This document shows, one piece after another, positions 24,892-37,633 of a stretch of DNA of 64,000 nucleotides; the first letter of the stretch is position 1; each line of letters begins with the position of its first letter. Under the pieces are notes generated by a model. It had not been told where the DNA came from and did no database searches. It was given only the letters and a program-made list of their open reading frames with translations. The position numbers were made by a program, and so were the translations under genes. Source of the DNA: Streptomyces sp. PR69 (lineage in GTDB: Bacteria > Actinomycetota > Actinomycetes > Streptomycetales > Streptomycetaceae); NCBI RefSeq assembly GCF_026420845.1, contig NZ_JAOWCB010000001.1, positions 186,001-250,000 of the forward strand. The letters are read 5' to 3'.

Positions 24892-26291
24892 GCGTGGTGG
24901 AGTCCTCCAAGAACACAGGCAAGGACACGGGCAAGGACATGGGCGAGGACATCGCCTTCGCGGCGAGCAGACTGCGTCGTACGGCCTGGTATCAGCAGCC
25001 GCGGTTCACCCGGCTGTGGGCGATGGTGGCGCTCGGCGTGCTGCTCGCCCTGGTGACCGGGGAACAGGGCACGACACGGGACATCTTCTTCTCGGTCGAA
25101 CACTCTCTCACCGGCCTCAACCTGTGGATCTGTCTCGCCGTCACCATCGGCATCTGGGCGTTGCGGGAGTTCGCGGCTGAGCCGATCAAGAGCGGTGTGG
25201 CGGCGGCGAAGACGAGTGTGAGCGGCCCGGCGGGGGCGGTGCAGGACCGGCTGCGGGGCGATGCGCGGCTGCGCTGGGGCCTGATCGTCGCCGGTCTGGT
25301 GCTGGCGCTGTGGATTCCGTCGACCCTCGCCCGCACCTGGCAGACGGTGCTGGTGGACCAGATCGCGATCTTCGCACTGCTGGCCATCGGCCTCAATGTG
25401 GTGATCGGCTGGGCCGGTCTGCTGGACCTCGGCTTCTTCGCCTTCTTCGCCGTCGGCGCATACTCCACGGCGTACTGGACGGGCCGGCTGCCGGTCGAAC
25501 CCCCGGTCGTGCTGAACAACTTCTGGGTGATCCCGATCGCGGTGGCGACCTGTCTGATCACCGGAGTGCTGCTGGGCGCGCCGACGCTGCGGCTGCGCGG
25601 CGACTATCTGGCGATCGTCACCCTCGGCTTCCACGAGATCATCTATCTGGTCGCCAAGAACGCGGACGGACTGACCGGCGGCCCCCAGGGCGCACGGCTC
25701 ATCCCGGACTTCTCGTTCAACTTCGCCGGGGTCGAGTACAAGTGGTCGATCGATCCGCTGCCGTACTGGTATCTGCTGGTCTTCTTCATCGTCCTGGTGA
25801 TCGTGCTGTTCTCCCGCCTTGAGCACTCACGGGTGGGACGGGCCTGGACCGCGATCCGGGAGGACGAGATCGCCGCCGCCGCCAACGGCGTGGACACCGT
25901 GAAGTTCAAGCTGATGGCCTTTGCGATCGGCGCTTCCACCTCCGGTGTCGCCGGCGTGATCTTCACCAGCAAGTACGGGTACATCAACCCCGAGGTCTTC
26001 CCGCTGCTCCAGTCGATTCTGATCCTCGCGTATGTGATCTTCGGCGGGATGGGCTCGATCCCGGGCGTGCTGATGGGCGCGGCCCTGCTGGTATGGCTGC
26101 CGGAGGCGCTCAAGGACTATGTGGACCCGGCCGACCGGTATATGTACCTGGGCGCGCTGCTTGTGATCATGATGATTTACCGGCCCCAGGGCATCTGGCC
26201 TTCCCGCCGCCGGCAGCGAGAGCTGGCGATGGCGGGGGAGGGCGCCGGCGGCGCAGACTCCGTATCCGAGCCGGCGGGAGGCAAGGCGTGA
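24888..26291 (+). CDS. livM: Branched-chain amino acid ABC transporter permease LivM
   Basis: A 467-residue permease, longer than LivH because of an N-terminal extension of about 140 residues with extra hydrophobic segments. The core starts near ALLAIGLNVVIGWAGLLDLG and shows APTLRLRGDYLAIVTLGFHE, NGVDTVKFKLMAFAIGAS and FGGMGSIPGVLMGAALL. Coupled to livH by an ATGA overlap and to livG by TGATG. Confidence 0.92.
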   Translation: MSVVESSKNTGKDTGKDMGEDIAFAASRLRRTAWYQQPRFTRLWAMVALGVLLALVTGEQGTTRDIFFSVEHSLTGLNLWICLAVTIGIWALREFAAEPIKSGVAAAKTSVSGPAGAVQDRLRGDARLRWGLIVAGLVLALWIPSTLARTWQTVLVDQIAIFALLAIGLNVVIGWAGLLDLGFFAFFAVGAYSTAYWTGRLPVEPPVVLNNFWVIPIAVATCLITGVLLGAPTLRLRGDYLAIVTLGFHEIIYLVAKNADGLTGGPQGARLIPDFSFNFAGVEYKWSIDPLPYWYLLVFFIVLVIVLFSRLEHSRVGRAWTAIREDEIAAAANGVDTVKFKLMAFAIGASTSGVAGVIFTSKYGYINPEVFPLLQSILILAYVIFGGMGSIPGVLMGAALLVWLPEALKDYVDPADRYMYLGALLVIMMIYRPQGIWPSRRRQRELAMAGEGAGGADSVSEPAGGKA

Positions 26292-27441
26292 TGACTGCCG
26301 AAGTGACGACCGATGCGACCGCGGCGGCTCCTGAACCCGCGGACGGCGCCGACCTGGTGCTGCGGGCCACGGATGTGACGCTGAGGTTCGGCGGCCTGAC
26401 CTGTCTGGACGCGGTGAACCTGTCGATGCGCCGTGGGGAGATCCTCGCGGTGATCGGCCCCAACGGCGCCGGCAAGACATCGCTGTTCAACTCGCTCACC
26501 GGCGCGTACACCCCGCAGGAGGGCCGGATCGTCTTCCTGCCCAGAGACGGCGGGGAGAAGTCCCTGCTGGGCAGCAAGCCGCACATCGTGAACCGGCTCG
26601 GCCTGGCGCGTACATTCCAGAACATCCGGCTCTTCTCCGCGCTGACCGCGCTGGAGAATGTCAAGATCGCGGCGGAGACCCGGCAGAAGGCCGGCCCTGT
26701 CTCGATCATGCTGGGGCTGCCGAAGGCACGCCGGGCGGAGCGGGAGAGCGACGAACAGGCCCACCGCCTGCTGAAATTCGTCGGCCTGGAGGACAAGCTC
26801 AACGAGATCGCCGGCAGCCTCAGCTACGGCGACCAGCGCAGTCTGGAGATCGCACGGGCGCTGGCCACCGACCCTCAGGTGCTGCTGCTCGACGAGCCTG
26901 CCGCGGGTACGAACCCGACGGAGAAGCTGGAACTGGAACAGCTGATCCGCCGCATCAACGACGAGCTGGGCGTGAGCGTGCTGCTCATCGAGCACGATAT
27001 GCGGCTGGTGATGTCGGTGGCGGACCGGGTGATGGTGCTGAACTTCGGCAAGAAGATCGCCGAGGGGACGCCGAGCGAGGTCCAGCAGCATCCCGCGGTG
27101 ATCGAGGCGTATCTGGGGGCGTCGGCGGAGGACGCGGAGGCGGTACGCAGCGCGATCGCCGAACACGACCATGCGACGCGGGACGCGGAGCCGGACTCCG
27201 TGGGCCCGGGCGGCTCCGGGCCGAACCGCCCGGGGGCCGACGCCGTCGAGCCGACCGATTCCGAGACCGGCGACGCAGAGGACTCCGCCCCCGAAGGGCC
27301 GGACGACAGCGTGGCGCCGGACGGCGGCGAGGCGTCCGGCGACCGCGAGGCCGGTGCACCCGGCGGTGAGGGCCGGGAAGGCGACCGGGCGAAGGGCGAC
27401 GCAGCGCGTGACGCGGTGCGCGACAGCAAGGAGAGCGGCGA

Positions 27442-27445
<4 letters not shown>
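26291..27445 (+). CDS. livG: Branched-chain amino acid ABC transporter ATPase LivG
   Basis: A 384-residue ATPase. Walker A is [16 protein letters not shown], the signature is [15 protein letters not shown], Walker B is [13 protein letters not shown], and the LivG-specific [20 protein letters not shown] is present. The ATPase ends near residue 280; the last 100 residues are an acidic, Asp/Glu/Gly/Pro-rich tail absent from standard LivG proteins of about 260 residues. ATG 26291 overlaps the livM stop; GTG 26288 is an alternative. It powers transport with LivF. Confidence 0.92.
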
Positions 27446-28215
<770 letters not shown>

Positions 28216-28248
28216 CCCGCCGCGCGCGTCGCGCGTGGTGTCTGACGG

Positions 28249-28286
28249 CGGACGCCCTCTCCGCGTGTGTGCGGAGGGGGCGTCCG
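28249..28286. terminator. Hairpin after livF
   Basis: CGGACGCCCTCTCCGC pairs with GCGGAGGGGGCGTCCG (15 of 16 positions) around GTGTGT, 33 bases past the livF stop. It can also limit read-through from the convergent thioesterase. Confidence 0.7.
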
Positions 28287-28317
28287 TGTGCGGCAGCCCG
28301 CTTGGGAATCCCGCTGT

Positions 28318-28410
28318 CCCGCCCCTTCCCGAAACGGGGGCTCCGCCCCAGACCCCGTCTTGCGGGGGCTCCGCCCCCGGACCCCCGCGCCTCAATCGCC
28401 GGCGAGGCTG
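28318..28410. repeat. Dispersed Streptomyces-type GC-rich repeat, copy 1
   Basis: Begins CCGCCCCTTCCCGAAACGGG and continues through two GGGGGCTCCGCCCC blocks to CTCAATCGCCGG. The same opening occurs at 38641-38680 inside hrpB. Sequences of this kind are familiar in Streptomyces intergenic DNA. Function unknown. Confidence 0.65.
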
Positions 28411-28449
28411 GATGTGCTGGTCCCGCAGGCGACGCCCCCCCCGCGTACC

Positions 28450-28923
28450 TCAGGCCGCCGCCGGCCCCCGCGGCGCATCCCGCAGCAGACACGTCAGCCG
28501 CGCCGTGCAGACCCTCTTGTCCTCGTCGTCGGTGATGACGATCTCGTACGTGGCCGTCGAGCGCCCCCGGTGCACCGGCGTGGCCACACCGGTGACCTGG
28601 CCGGAGCGCACCCCGCGGTGATGCGTGCAGTTGAGGTCGACACCCACGGCGATCTTGGAGATGCCGCCGTGCAGCATCGAGCCCACGGATCCCAGCGTCT
28701 CGGCGAGCACGGCGGACGCACCGCCGTGCAGCAGCCCGTACGGCTGGGTGTTGCCCTCGACGGGCATGGTGCCGACGACCCGCTCTGCCGAGGCCTCGAG
28801 AACCTGTACGCCCATGCGCGTACCGAGCGTCCCGGCGGAGAACAGCGCGGGCAGGTCGATGCCCAGCGCGGCGTACTCGTCGATGACCTCTTGTGGGAAC
28901 TTCACGGTGGTGTGCTCGCCCAT
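28450..28923 (-). CDS. PaaI-family (hotdog) acyl-CoA thioesterase
   Basis: A 157-residue hotdog-fold thioesterase. GNTQPYGLLHGGASAVLAET is the signature (catalytic residue in the HGGA region), followed by GVDLNCTHHRGV and VRSGQVTGVATPVHRGRSTA. It hydrolyses acyl- or phenylacetyl-type CoA esters. ATG 28923 gives the normal family length. It stands alone between livF and the molybdopterin oxidoreductase gene. Confidence 0.87.
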   Translation of the reverse strand: MGEHTTVKFPQEVIDEYAALGIDLPALFSAGTLGTRMGVQVLEASAERVVGTMPVEGNTQPYGLLHGGASAVLAETLGSVGSMLHGGISKIAVGVDLNCTHHRGVRSGQVTGVATPVHRGRSTATYEIVITDDEDKRVCTARLTCLLRDAPRGPAAA

Positions 28924-28994
28924 GGGGACCGGCTCCGATCGTTGTACCGTCCAGAAGGAATATGCCAGTGACGTGCCTGCGCCTGAGCAAACGC

Positions 28995-31289
<2,295 letters not shown>

Positions 31290-31320
31290 CGTGCTCCCCT
31301 TTGAGCGCGGAAACGGTGTC

Positions 31321-31371
31321 GGTGTGCGGTGCCGGTACGCGGTGCCGGTGTGCGGTGCCGACATGCGCGCC
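31321..31371. repeat. 13-base tandem repeat in the fdh/polA divergent region
   Basis: GGTGTGCGGTGCC, GGTACGCGGTGCC, GGTGTGCGGTGCC, then a degenerate fourth unit. It lies in the 185-base gap between two divergent genes. Confidence 0.8.
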
Positions 31372-31474
31372 GGTGTGTGTCGTACGTAACCGATCCTGTC
31401 ACGCACCGCCGACAGCGGCGGCGGCCAGGCTGCCGCGGGCGGGAATGTCAGTGGTCCGTGGCAGGATCGGGGAC

Positions 31475-34186
31475 GTGGCTGAGACAGCATCGAAGAAGAC
31501 CCCTGACGACAACCGTCCGCGCCTGCTCCTCATGGACGGGCACTCCCTGGCGTACCGGGCGTTCTTCGCGCTGCCCGCGGAGAACTTCACCACCGCGAGC
31601 GGCCAGACGACCAACGCCATCTACGGCTTCGCGTCGATGCTGGCGAACACGCTGCGCGACGAAGCGCCCACGCATTTCGCCGTGGCCTTCGACGTGTCCC
31701 GCAAGACCTGGCGTTCGCAGGACTTCCCGGAGTACAAGGCGAACCGCTCCTCGACGCCCGACGAGTTCAAGGGCCAGGTCGAGCTGATCGGCGAGCTGCT
31801 CGACACCATGAACGCGGTGCGGTTCGCGGTGGAGGGCTTCGAGGCGGACGACGTCATCGCCACCCTCGCCACCCAGGCGGAGGCCGCCGGCTTCGAGGTC
31901 CTGATCGTCACCGGCGACCGGGACTCCTTCCAGCTGGTCTCCGACCATGTGACCGTGCTGTATCCCACCAAGGGCGTCTCCGAGCTGACCCGCTTCACCC
32001 CGGAGAAGGTCAAGGAGAAGTACGGGCTGACCCCCTCGCAGTATCCGGACTTCGCCGCCCTGCGCGGCGACCCGTCCGACAATCTGCCCGGCATTCCGGG
32101 CGTCGGCGAGAAGACGGCCACCAAGTGGATCAACCAGTTCGGCTCGTTCGCGGAGCTCGTCGAGCGCGCTGACGAGGTCAAGGGCAAGGTCGGCCAGGCG
32201 CTGCGCGATCACCTGGAGTCCGTCAAGCTGAACCGCCACCTCACAGAGCTGGTGCGCGATGTGGAGCTGCCCAAGGCGGTCGCCGACCTGGAGCGCGCCC
32301 CGTACGACAGGGCGGCGCTCAAGGGCTTCCTTGAGATCCTCGAGATCCGCAACCCGAGCCTGCGGGAGCGGCTGCTCGCCGTCGACCCGGGCGCCGAGGA
32401 GGCCGAGCCGCCGGCCCCCGAGGCCGGCGTCGAGATCGACGGCAGCGTCCTGGGCGCGGGCGAGCTGGCCGGCTGGCTGGAGCAGCACGGCAGGCAGCCG
32501 CTCGGCGTGGCCACGGTCTCTGCCTGGGCGCTGGGCGTCGGCAGCGTCAGCGAGATCGCGCTGGCGGCAGCGGACAATACGGCGGCCTGGTTCGACACGA
32601 CCCAGCTTGACGAGGCCGACGAGCGGGCCTTCGCCGCCTGGCTCGCCGACCCGGACCGCCCCAAGGTGCTGCACAGTGCCAAGGAGGCCCTGCGGGTCTT
32701 CCCCGAGCACGGCTGGGACATCGCGGGCATTGCCATGGACACAGCGCTGGCCGCCTATCTGGTCAAGCCCGGCCGGCGGTCCTTCGCGCTGGACGCGCTG
32801 TCCGTGGAGTATCTCCACCGTGAGCTCGCCCCGGCCGCCGCCGAGGGCCAGCTGGCTTTCGGCGCCGACGAGCAGGCCGAGGCAGATGCCCTGATGGCGC
32901 AGGCCCGCGCCGTCCTCGATCTGGGCGAGGCGTTCGGCGAGCGGCTCAAGGAGGTCGGCGCCGCCGAGCTGCTGCACGATGTGGAGCTGCCCGTCTCCGC
33001 CCTGCTGGCCCGCATGGAGCGGCACGGCATCTCCGCGGACCGCGCCCATCTGGAGGCGATGGAGCAGCAGTTCGCCGGCGCCGTGCAGCAGGCGGTGAAG
33101 GAGGCGCACGCCTCGGTGGGCCATGAGTTCAACCTCGGCTCGCCCAAGCAGCTCCAGGAGGTGTTCTTCGGCGAGCTGAACCTCCCCAAGACGAAGAAGA
33201 CCAAGACCGGCTATACGACAGACGCGGACGCGCTGGCCTGGCTGGCCGCGCAGACCGAGCACGAACTGCCGGTGATCATGCTGCGCCACCGTGAGCAGGC
33301 GCGGCTGCGCTCCACCGTCGAGGGGCTGATCAAGACGATCGCCCCGGACGGCCGGATTCACACCACTTTCAGCCAGACCGTCGCGGCGACGGGCCGGCTG
33401 TCCTCCACCGACCCGAATCTGCAGAACGTACCGGTGCGCACGGACGAGGGCCGCGCCATCCGCCGCGGCTTCGTCGTCGGGGAGGGCTTCGAATCCCTGA
33501 TGACCGCCGACTACAGCCAGATCGAGCTGCGGGTGATGGCCCATCTGTCGGAGGACGAGGGCCTGATCGAGGCGTTCACCTCCGGGGAAGACCTGCACAC
33601 CACCGTCGCGTCCCAGGTCTTCGGGGTCGGACAGTCCGCCGTCGACGCCGAGATGCGCCGCAAGATCAAGGCGATGTCGTACGGACTGGCCTACGGTCTG
33701 TCGGCGTTCGGACTGTCCCAGCAGCTGAACATCGAGGCGGCCGAGGCCCGGGCGCTGATGGACACCTACTTCGAGCGCTTCGGCGGGGTCCGCGACTATC
33801 TGCGGCGCGTTGTGGACGAGGCGAGGTCCACCGGCTACACGGCGACGATGCTGGGCCGCCGCCGCTATCTCCCGGACCTCAACAGCGACAACAGACAGCG
33901 CCGGGAGGCCGCCGAGCGGATGGCGCTCAACGCCCCGATCCAGGGCACGGCCGCGGATATCGTCAAAATGGCGATGCTGAGGGTGGACGGCGCACTGCGC
34001 GAGGCGCGGCTTCAGTCCCGGCTCCTGCTTCAGGTCCACGACGAAATCGTGCTGGAGATCTCCCCGGGCGAGCGTGAACAGGTCGAGGCCCTGGTCCGCC
34101 GGGAGATGTCCTCGGCTGTCTCGCTGCGCGCACCGCTGGACGTATCGGTAGGCGTCGGCCCGGACTGGGAGTCCGCGGCTCACTGA
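31475..34186 (+). CDS. polA: DNA polymerase I
   Basis: A 903-residue Pol I. The N-terminal 5'-nuclease (about 1-310) has LLLMDGHSLAYRAFFALPAE and GDRDSFQLVSD. The middle 3'-exonuclease-like domain has lost its metal-binding acidic residues, as in other actinobacteria. The polymerase domain shows motif A (TADYSQIELRVMAHLS), motif B (RRKIKAMSYGLAYG) and motif C (LLQVHDEIVLE). The O-helix has Tyr where E. coli has Phe762, a residue linked to weak discrimination against dideoxynucleotides. GTG 31475 gives the standard length. It acts in repair and Okazaki fragment processing. Confidence 0.96.
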   Translation: MAETASKKTPDDNRPRLLLMDGHSLAYRAFFALPAENFTTASGQTTNAIYGFASMLANTLRDEAPTHFAVAFDVSRKTWRSQDFPEYKANRSSTPDEFKGQVELIGELLDTMNAVRFAVEGFEADDVIATLATQAEAAGFEVLIVTGDRDSFQLVSDHVTVLYPTKGVSELTRFTPEKVKEKYGLTPSQYPDFAALRGDPSDNLPGIPGVGEKTATKWINQFGSFAELVERADEVKGKVGQALRDHLESVKLNRHLTELVRDVELPKAVADLERAPYDRAALKGFLEILEIRNPSLRERLLAVDPGAEEAEPPAPEAGVEIDGSVLGAGELAGWLEQHGRQPLGVATVSAWALGVGSVSEIALAAADNTAAWFDTTQLDEADERAFAAWLADPDRPKVLHSAKEALRVFPEHGWDIAGIAMDTALAAYLVKPGRRSFALDALSVEYLHRELAPAAAEGQLAFGADEQAEADALMAQARAVLDLGEAFGERLKEVGAAELLHDVELPVSALLARMERHGISADRAHLEAMEQQFAGAVQQAVKEAHASVGHEFNLGSPKQLQEVFFGELNLPKTKKTKTGYTTDADALAWLAAQTEHELPVIMLRHREQARLRSTVEGLIKTIAPDGRIHTTFSQTVAATGRLSSTDPNLQNVPVRTDEGRAIRRGFVVGEGFESLMTADYSQIELRVMAHLSEDEGLIEAFTSGEDLHTTVASQVFGVGQSAVDAEMRRKIKAMSYGLAYGLSAFGLSQQLNIEAAEARALMDTYFERFGGVRDYLRRVVDEARSTGYTATMLGRRRYLPDLNSDNRQRREAAERMALNAPIQGTAADIVKMAMLRVDGALREARLQSRLLLQVHDEIVLEISPGEREQVEALVRREMSSAVSLRAPLDVSVGVGPDWESAAH

Positions 34187-34486
34187 TCCGGTCGAGGGCG
34201 CCGTCCCGTCAGGAGGCCGACCGCCGGCGTGGCGGCCGCCAGGGCCCCTTGACGGGGCATGGTCGGGGCCCCTCAGGGCCCGGCGAAATTGACCGATATG
34301 ATCGGCGATGCGCAACGGCGCTCAAAATGCGTCAGGTTCCATCCCTGGGTAGGGGGGAAGTCCGCAGATGGCGAATTGGTGAAAACCGGTCAGGGGCCGG
34401 TGTGCCGTGGTGTGAGTTGTCGTAGGGTCGCGGGAGAGCTCGCGGTGGGGAGCGCGATACGCGCCGACGGGGAGGGAAACGACGTT
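34187..34486. other. Intergenic region polA - transglycosylase
   Basis: 300 bases without a gene. After polA there is a GC-rich palindromic stretch near 34239-34280 that may act as terminator. A TTGACC box at 34289 has no well-placed -10. I looked for a ydaO (c-di-AMP) riboswitch, frequent before Streptomyces wall hydrolases, and did not recognise one. Confidence 0.5.
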
Positions 34487-36391
34487 ATGGCACCGCTGTT
34501 CGGCCGCCGTATGCGCAAGGGGGCGACGACGACCGCCGTGGCCGCGGCCGCCGTGGCGGCGCTCTCCGCTTCGCAGGCGCCCTCGGTGACGCCCGCTCCG
34601 TCGGGCGGCAGCCAGGAGGCGGCCGACGCCGACGTGCCGCCCGGCACACCCGTCTCCGGCAACTCCCCGTACTACACGGATCTGCCGCCGCTGAAGACTA
34701 CGGGCCAGCCGGTTGATCCGTCCGGTGACCTCCCCGCCGCGGGGGAGACGGAAGCGGGCATACCGGCCACCGTCCTCGCCGCGTACAAGCAGGCCGAACA
34801 GACCATCGCGGCTTCCGACCCCGGCTGCCACGTGCCCTGGCAACTGCTCGCCGCCATCGGCAAGGTGGAGTCGGGGCAGGCGCGCGGCGGCAAGGTGGAC
34901 GCCGAGGGCACCACCTTCTCCCCGATCCTCGGCCCCGTGCTCAACGGCGTCGGCTTCGCCAATATCTCCGACACGGACAACGGCGCATACGACGGCGACA
35001 CCACCCACGACCGCGCCGTCGGGCCGATGCAGTTCATCCCGTCCACCTGGGAGATATGGGGCCAGGACGCCAACGGCGACGGCCGCAAGGACCCCAACAA
35101 CATCTACGACGCCGCACTCGCCGCCGGCCGCTATCTGTGCGCGGGCGACCGCGATCTGTCCGACAAGGAAGACCTCGACAAGGCCATCCTCGGCTACAAC
35201 CACTCCCGGGCGTATCTGCGTACGGTGCTGTCCTGGTTCGAGTACTACAAGCGCGGCACGCACGAGGTCCCGGACGGCACGGGCGTGCTGCCCGTCGAGG
35301 ACAAGCCCGACAGCGGCCCTGTCACCCCGCCGACGCCCGTCCGCACTCCCACGCCGACTCCTCCTTCCCCTCCGGCGCCCAAGCCCAAGCCAGACCCGGC
35401 GGAGTCCGGCGGCACGCCCAGCCCCAAGCCCACACCGGAGCCGAAGCCGACCCCCAAGCCGACCCCCAAGCCGACTCCGCCCGTCACCCCCGAGGTGAAA
35501 CCCTCGCCCAAGCCGACCCCGCCCCCCACCCCCACCCCGACTCCGGCCCCGGTCGCCCGGATCGAGGACGCGGGCACCGGCGAGCTCACGGCCATGGCAG
35601 GCCGTGCCTTCGCGGCGCAGCCCACGGTGAGGGTGAAGGACACCGGCGGCAGGACCGTGGCGGGCCATCCCGTGCGGTTCGAAATCGTCGGCGACACCGA
35701 CGCCCGCTTCGCCGGAGGTGAGAACAAGGTCACCGTCAGCACGCGAGCCGACGGCACGGCCGTCGCACCCGTGATCGAGGCCGGCGAGCAGACCGGGACC
35801 TTCACCGTACGGGCGATCGCCGCGAACAAGGCCGCGCCCGCGGTCTTCGCCGATCTCATCGCCACCGTGACGCCCCGAGCCGCCGACGCCCTCGCCCGCA
35901 CCGGCGACACGCCGCTCACAGCCGCCCCAGGAGGCGAGTTCGCGGATCGCATCGAGGTCAGGGCCACCTATCAGGGCGAGCTCGCGGCAGGCGTGGCGGT
36001 GAAGGCCGCCGTGCTCACACCGGCCGAGGAAGAGCCCGCCAAGGGCCAGACGCCCGAGGAGCCCGCCGAGCACAAGGCCGACGAGCCGGCCGGGGACCAG
36101 GCCGGGGACCGGGCCCGTGAGCCGTCCGGGACTCCGGGCGGCGGCGACGAGGCTGCCGACCGGCCTGCCGTGAGCGAGAAGGGCCCGTACTTCAAGGACG
36201 CGGAGGGCAAGCCCGTGCGCACGCTCACGGAGCTGACCACCGACGCTGACGGCCTCCTCACCCTCCCGAAGCTCTTCGCGGACGACACCACGGGAACGTT
36301 CCTGCTCCGTCTGACCGCCGAAGGGGGCGCGACCGTGACGATCGAGCTGACGGTCGCGACGCCGCCGCCGGCGGACGGCGACACGGCCTGA
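34487..36391 (+). CDS. Secreted lytic transglycosylase with Pro-rich linker and Ig-like domains
   Basis: A 634-residue wall hydrolase. GGAGGG precedes ATG 34487. A signal peptide (about 1-30) is followed by a transglycosylase domain at about 90-265: catalytic Glu in [42 protein letters not shown] and [19 protein letters not shown] Pro/Lys/Thr linker (about 275-355) repeats KPTPKPTP. Two Ig-like (Big1-type) regions follow (about 360-465 and 480-630). The enzyme should cleave peptidoglycan outside the membrane, with the tail spanning or gripping the wall. Confidence 0.85.
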   Translation: MAPLFGRRMRKGATTTAVAAAAVAALSASQAPSVTPAPSGGSQEAADADVPPGTPVSGNSPYYTDLPPLKTTGQPVDPSGDLPAAGETEAGIPATVLAAYKQAEQTIAASDPGCHVPWQLLAAIGKVESGQARGGKVDAEGTTFSPILGPVLNGVGFANISDTDNGAYDGDTTHDRAVGPMQFIPSTWEIWGQDANGDGRKDPNNIYDAALAAGRYLCAGDRDLSDKEDLDKAILGYNHSRAYLRTVLSWFEYYKRGTHEVPDGTGVLPVEDKPDSGPVTPPTPVRTPTPTPPSPPAPKPKPDPAESGGTPSPKPTPEPKPTPKPTPKPTPPVTPEVKPSPKPTPPPTPTPTPAPVARIEDAGTGELTAMAGRAFAAQPTVRVKDTGGRTVAGHPVRFEIVGDTDARFAGGENKVTVSTRADGTAVAPVIEAGEQTGTFTVRAIAANKAAPAVFADLIATVTPRAADALARTGDTPLTAAPGGEFADRIEVRATYQGELAAGVAVKAAVLTPAEEEPAKGQTPEEPAEHKADEPAGDQAGDRAREPSGTPGGGDEAADRPAVSEKGPYFKDAEGKPVRTLTELTTDADGLLTLPKLFADDTTGTFLLRLTAEGGATVTIELTVATPPPADGDTA

Positions 36392-36410
36392 TCCCGGGAA
36401 ACCGCCCCCT

Positions 36411-36440
36411 CACCCCTCTGTCCCCCAGGACGGAGGGGTG
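36411..36440 (+). terminator. Terminator of the transglycosylase gene
   Basis: CACCCCTCTGTCC pairs with GGACGGAGGGGTG (13 positions, one wobble) around CCCA, followed by TTCTC. Confidence 0.8.
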
Positions 36441-36527
36441 TTCTCATCTCACAGCGTCATTGCTACGGTGCTCCGACCTGACGCAGCATCAGATCAGCTG
36501 TGTCCCGAGCTCCACGGGAGGCCGAGC

Positions 36528-36665
36528 ATGCGCGCCCTCGCCGCCGCAGCCGTGGGGCTTCTCGCCGCGCTCGCCCTCGTCCTCACCGTCTCCGCGATCG
36601 GCCAGCCGCCGGGCGAGACCTCGCCCAAGCCGCTGCTGACCACCGTCCCCGGTCCCAAGAAATAG
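36528..36665 (+). CDS. SPW_0924-family micro-protein
   Basis: A 45-residue peptide beginning MRALAAAAVGLLAALALVLT, a single hydrophobic helix or signal anchor, then a short polar tail with PPGETSPKPLLTT. GGGAGG lies seven bases before ATG 36528. I recognise it as the small SPW_0924 family of Streptomyces. Its stop is 14 bases before the PorA-family gene, so they are probably co-transcribed. Function is unknown; a membrane micro-protein is likely. Confidence 0.8.
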   Translation: MRALAAAAVGLLAALALVLTVSAIGQPPGETSPKPLLTTVPGPKK

Positions 36666-36679
36666 CGGGAGGCAAGGTC

Positions 36680-37633
36680 ATGCGCCGTCGAGCGAGCCTC
36701 GTACTCCTCGCCCTCGCCGTCTTCTTCGCCGCGCTCTCGCCCCTTCTGCGCTGGTACGCCTTTCCGCGGCTGGTGAAGATCCCGCCCGGCCAGTACCAGG
36801 AGATGGTGCTCGAAGCCAAGCCCGCGACCCTGCTTGACTACGGCACCCTGCAGGCAGAGGAGGTGGAGAAGGTCACCATCGTGCAGACCCTCAAGGGCAA
36901 CGTGGAGGAGTCCGAGAGGATCGAGCGGAGCGTCGGCCGTGACGTCGTCGTCTGGGACTGCCTCTCCTATATCGAAGGCCCTGACGGCGCGATGGTCTCC
37001 CAGATCCCCGAGCGCTACGTTTTCGACGCCCACAGCCAGGCGCCGGTCCACGCCACGGGGGAGTCGGTGGACGGGGAGGCCGTACGGCGCGAGGGCATCG
37101 AGTTCAAATGGCCGTTCCTCACCGAGAAACGCGACTACGAGTACTTCGACGCCCAGACCCGGACCTCCGCGCCCATCCACTACAAGGGGACCCGGACGTT
37201 CCGAGGGCTTGAGGTCTACTACTTCGAACAGACCATCCCATGGACGAAGGTGCCGTACCCGAAGAAAATGCCCATCCCCGGGATCGACGCCACGACCCTG
37301 GAACAGCAGACCGGGACGACCCGCTGGTACACCACCAAGCGGATGTTCTGGGTGGAACCGGTCACCGGCGCGCCCGTCAACGGCGAGGAGATCCACCAGG
37401 AGGAGCTCCGCGGAGGCACCCTGCTGGGCGGCCGGGACAAGGTGACCGCCTTCGCCGGACATGTGAAGATGCGGCCCGACTATGTGGACCACACCGTCGA
37501 ACTGGTTGCCTCCCAGCGGCGGCTGGTGCTGCTGATGACGTCCCATCTGCCGTGGGGTTTCCTGACGCTCGGCGGAGCGCTGCTGACCCTGGCGCTGGTC
37601 CTGGAGGCGCGCAGCCGCCGCGTCAGCGTGTGA
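36680..37633 (+). CDS. PorA-family (DUF3068) membrane protein
   Basis: A 317-residue protein with one N-terminal (LVLLALAVFFAALSPLLRWY) and one C-terminal (LPWGFLTLGGALLTLALVLE) membrane segment, and a large extracytoplasmic middle with DYEYFDAQTRTSAPIHYKG. This is the DUF3068/PorA-like layout of actinobacteria. GGAGGCAAGG precedes the ATG. Its last 11 bases overlap the end of the convergent hrpB gene. The role is not established; the database name porin should not be taken as proof. Confidence 0.83.
   Translation: MRRRASLVLLALAVFFAALSPLLRWYAFPRLVKIPPGQYQEMVLEAKPATLLDYGTLQAEEVEKVTIVQTLKGNVEESERIERSVGRDVVVWDCLSYIEGPDGAMVSQIPERYVFDAHSQAPVHATGESVDGEAVRREGIEFKWPFLTEKRDYEYFDAQTRTSAPIHYKGTRTFRGLEVYYFEQTIPWTKVPYPKKMPIPGIDATTLEQQTGTTRWYTTKRMFWVEPVTGAPVNGEEIHQEELRGGTLLGGRDKVTAFAGHVKMRPDYVDHTVELVASQRRLVLLMTSHLPWGFLTLGGALLTLALVLEARSRRVSV

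Noticed and set aside
34187..34486. ydaO c-di-AMP riboswitch before the transglycosylase gene
   Set aside because: I could not match the conserved ydaO segments; only unspecific GC-rich pairing is visible.
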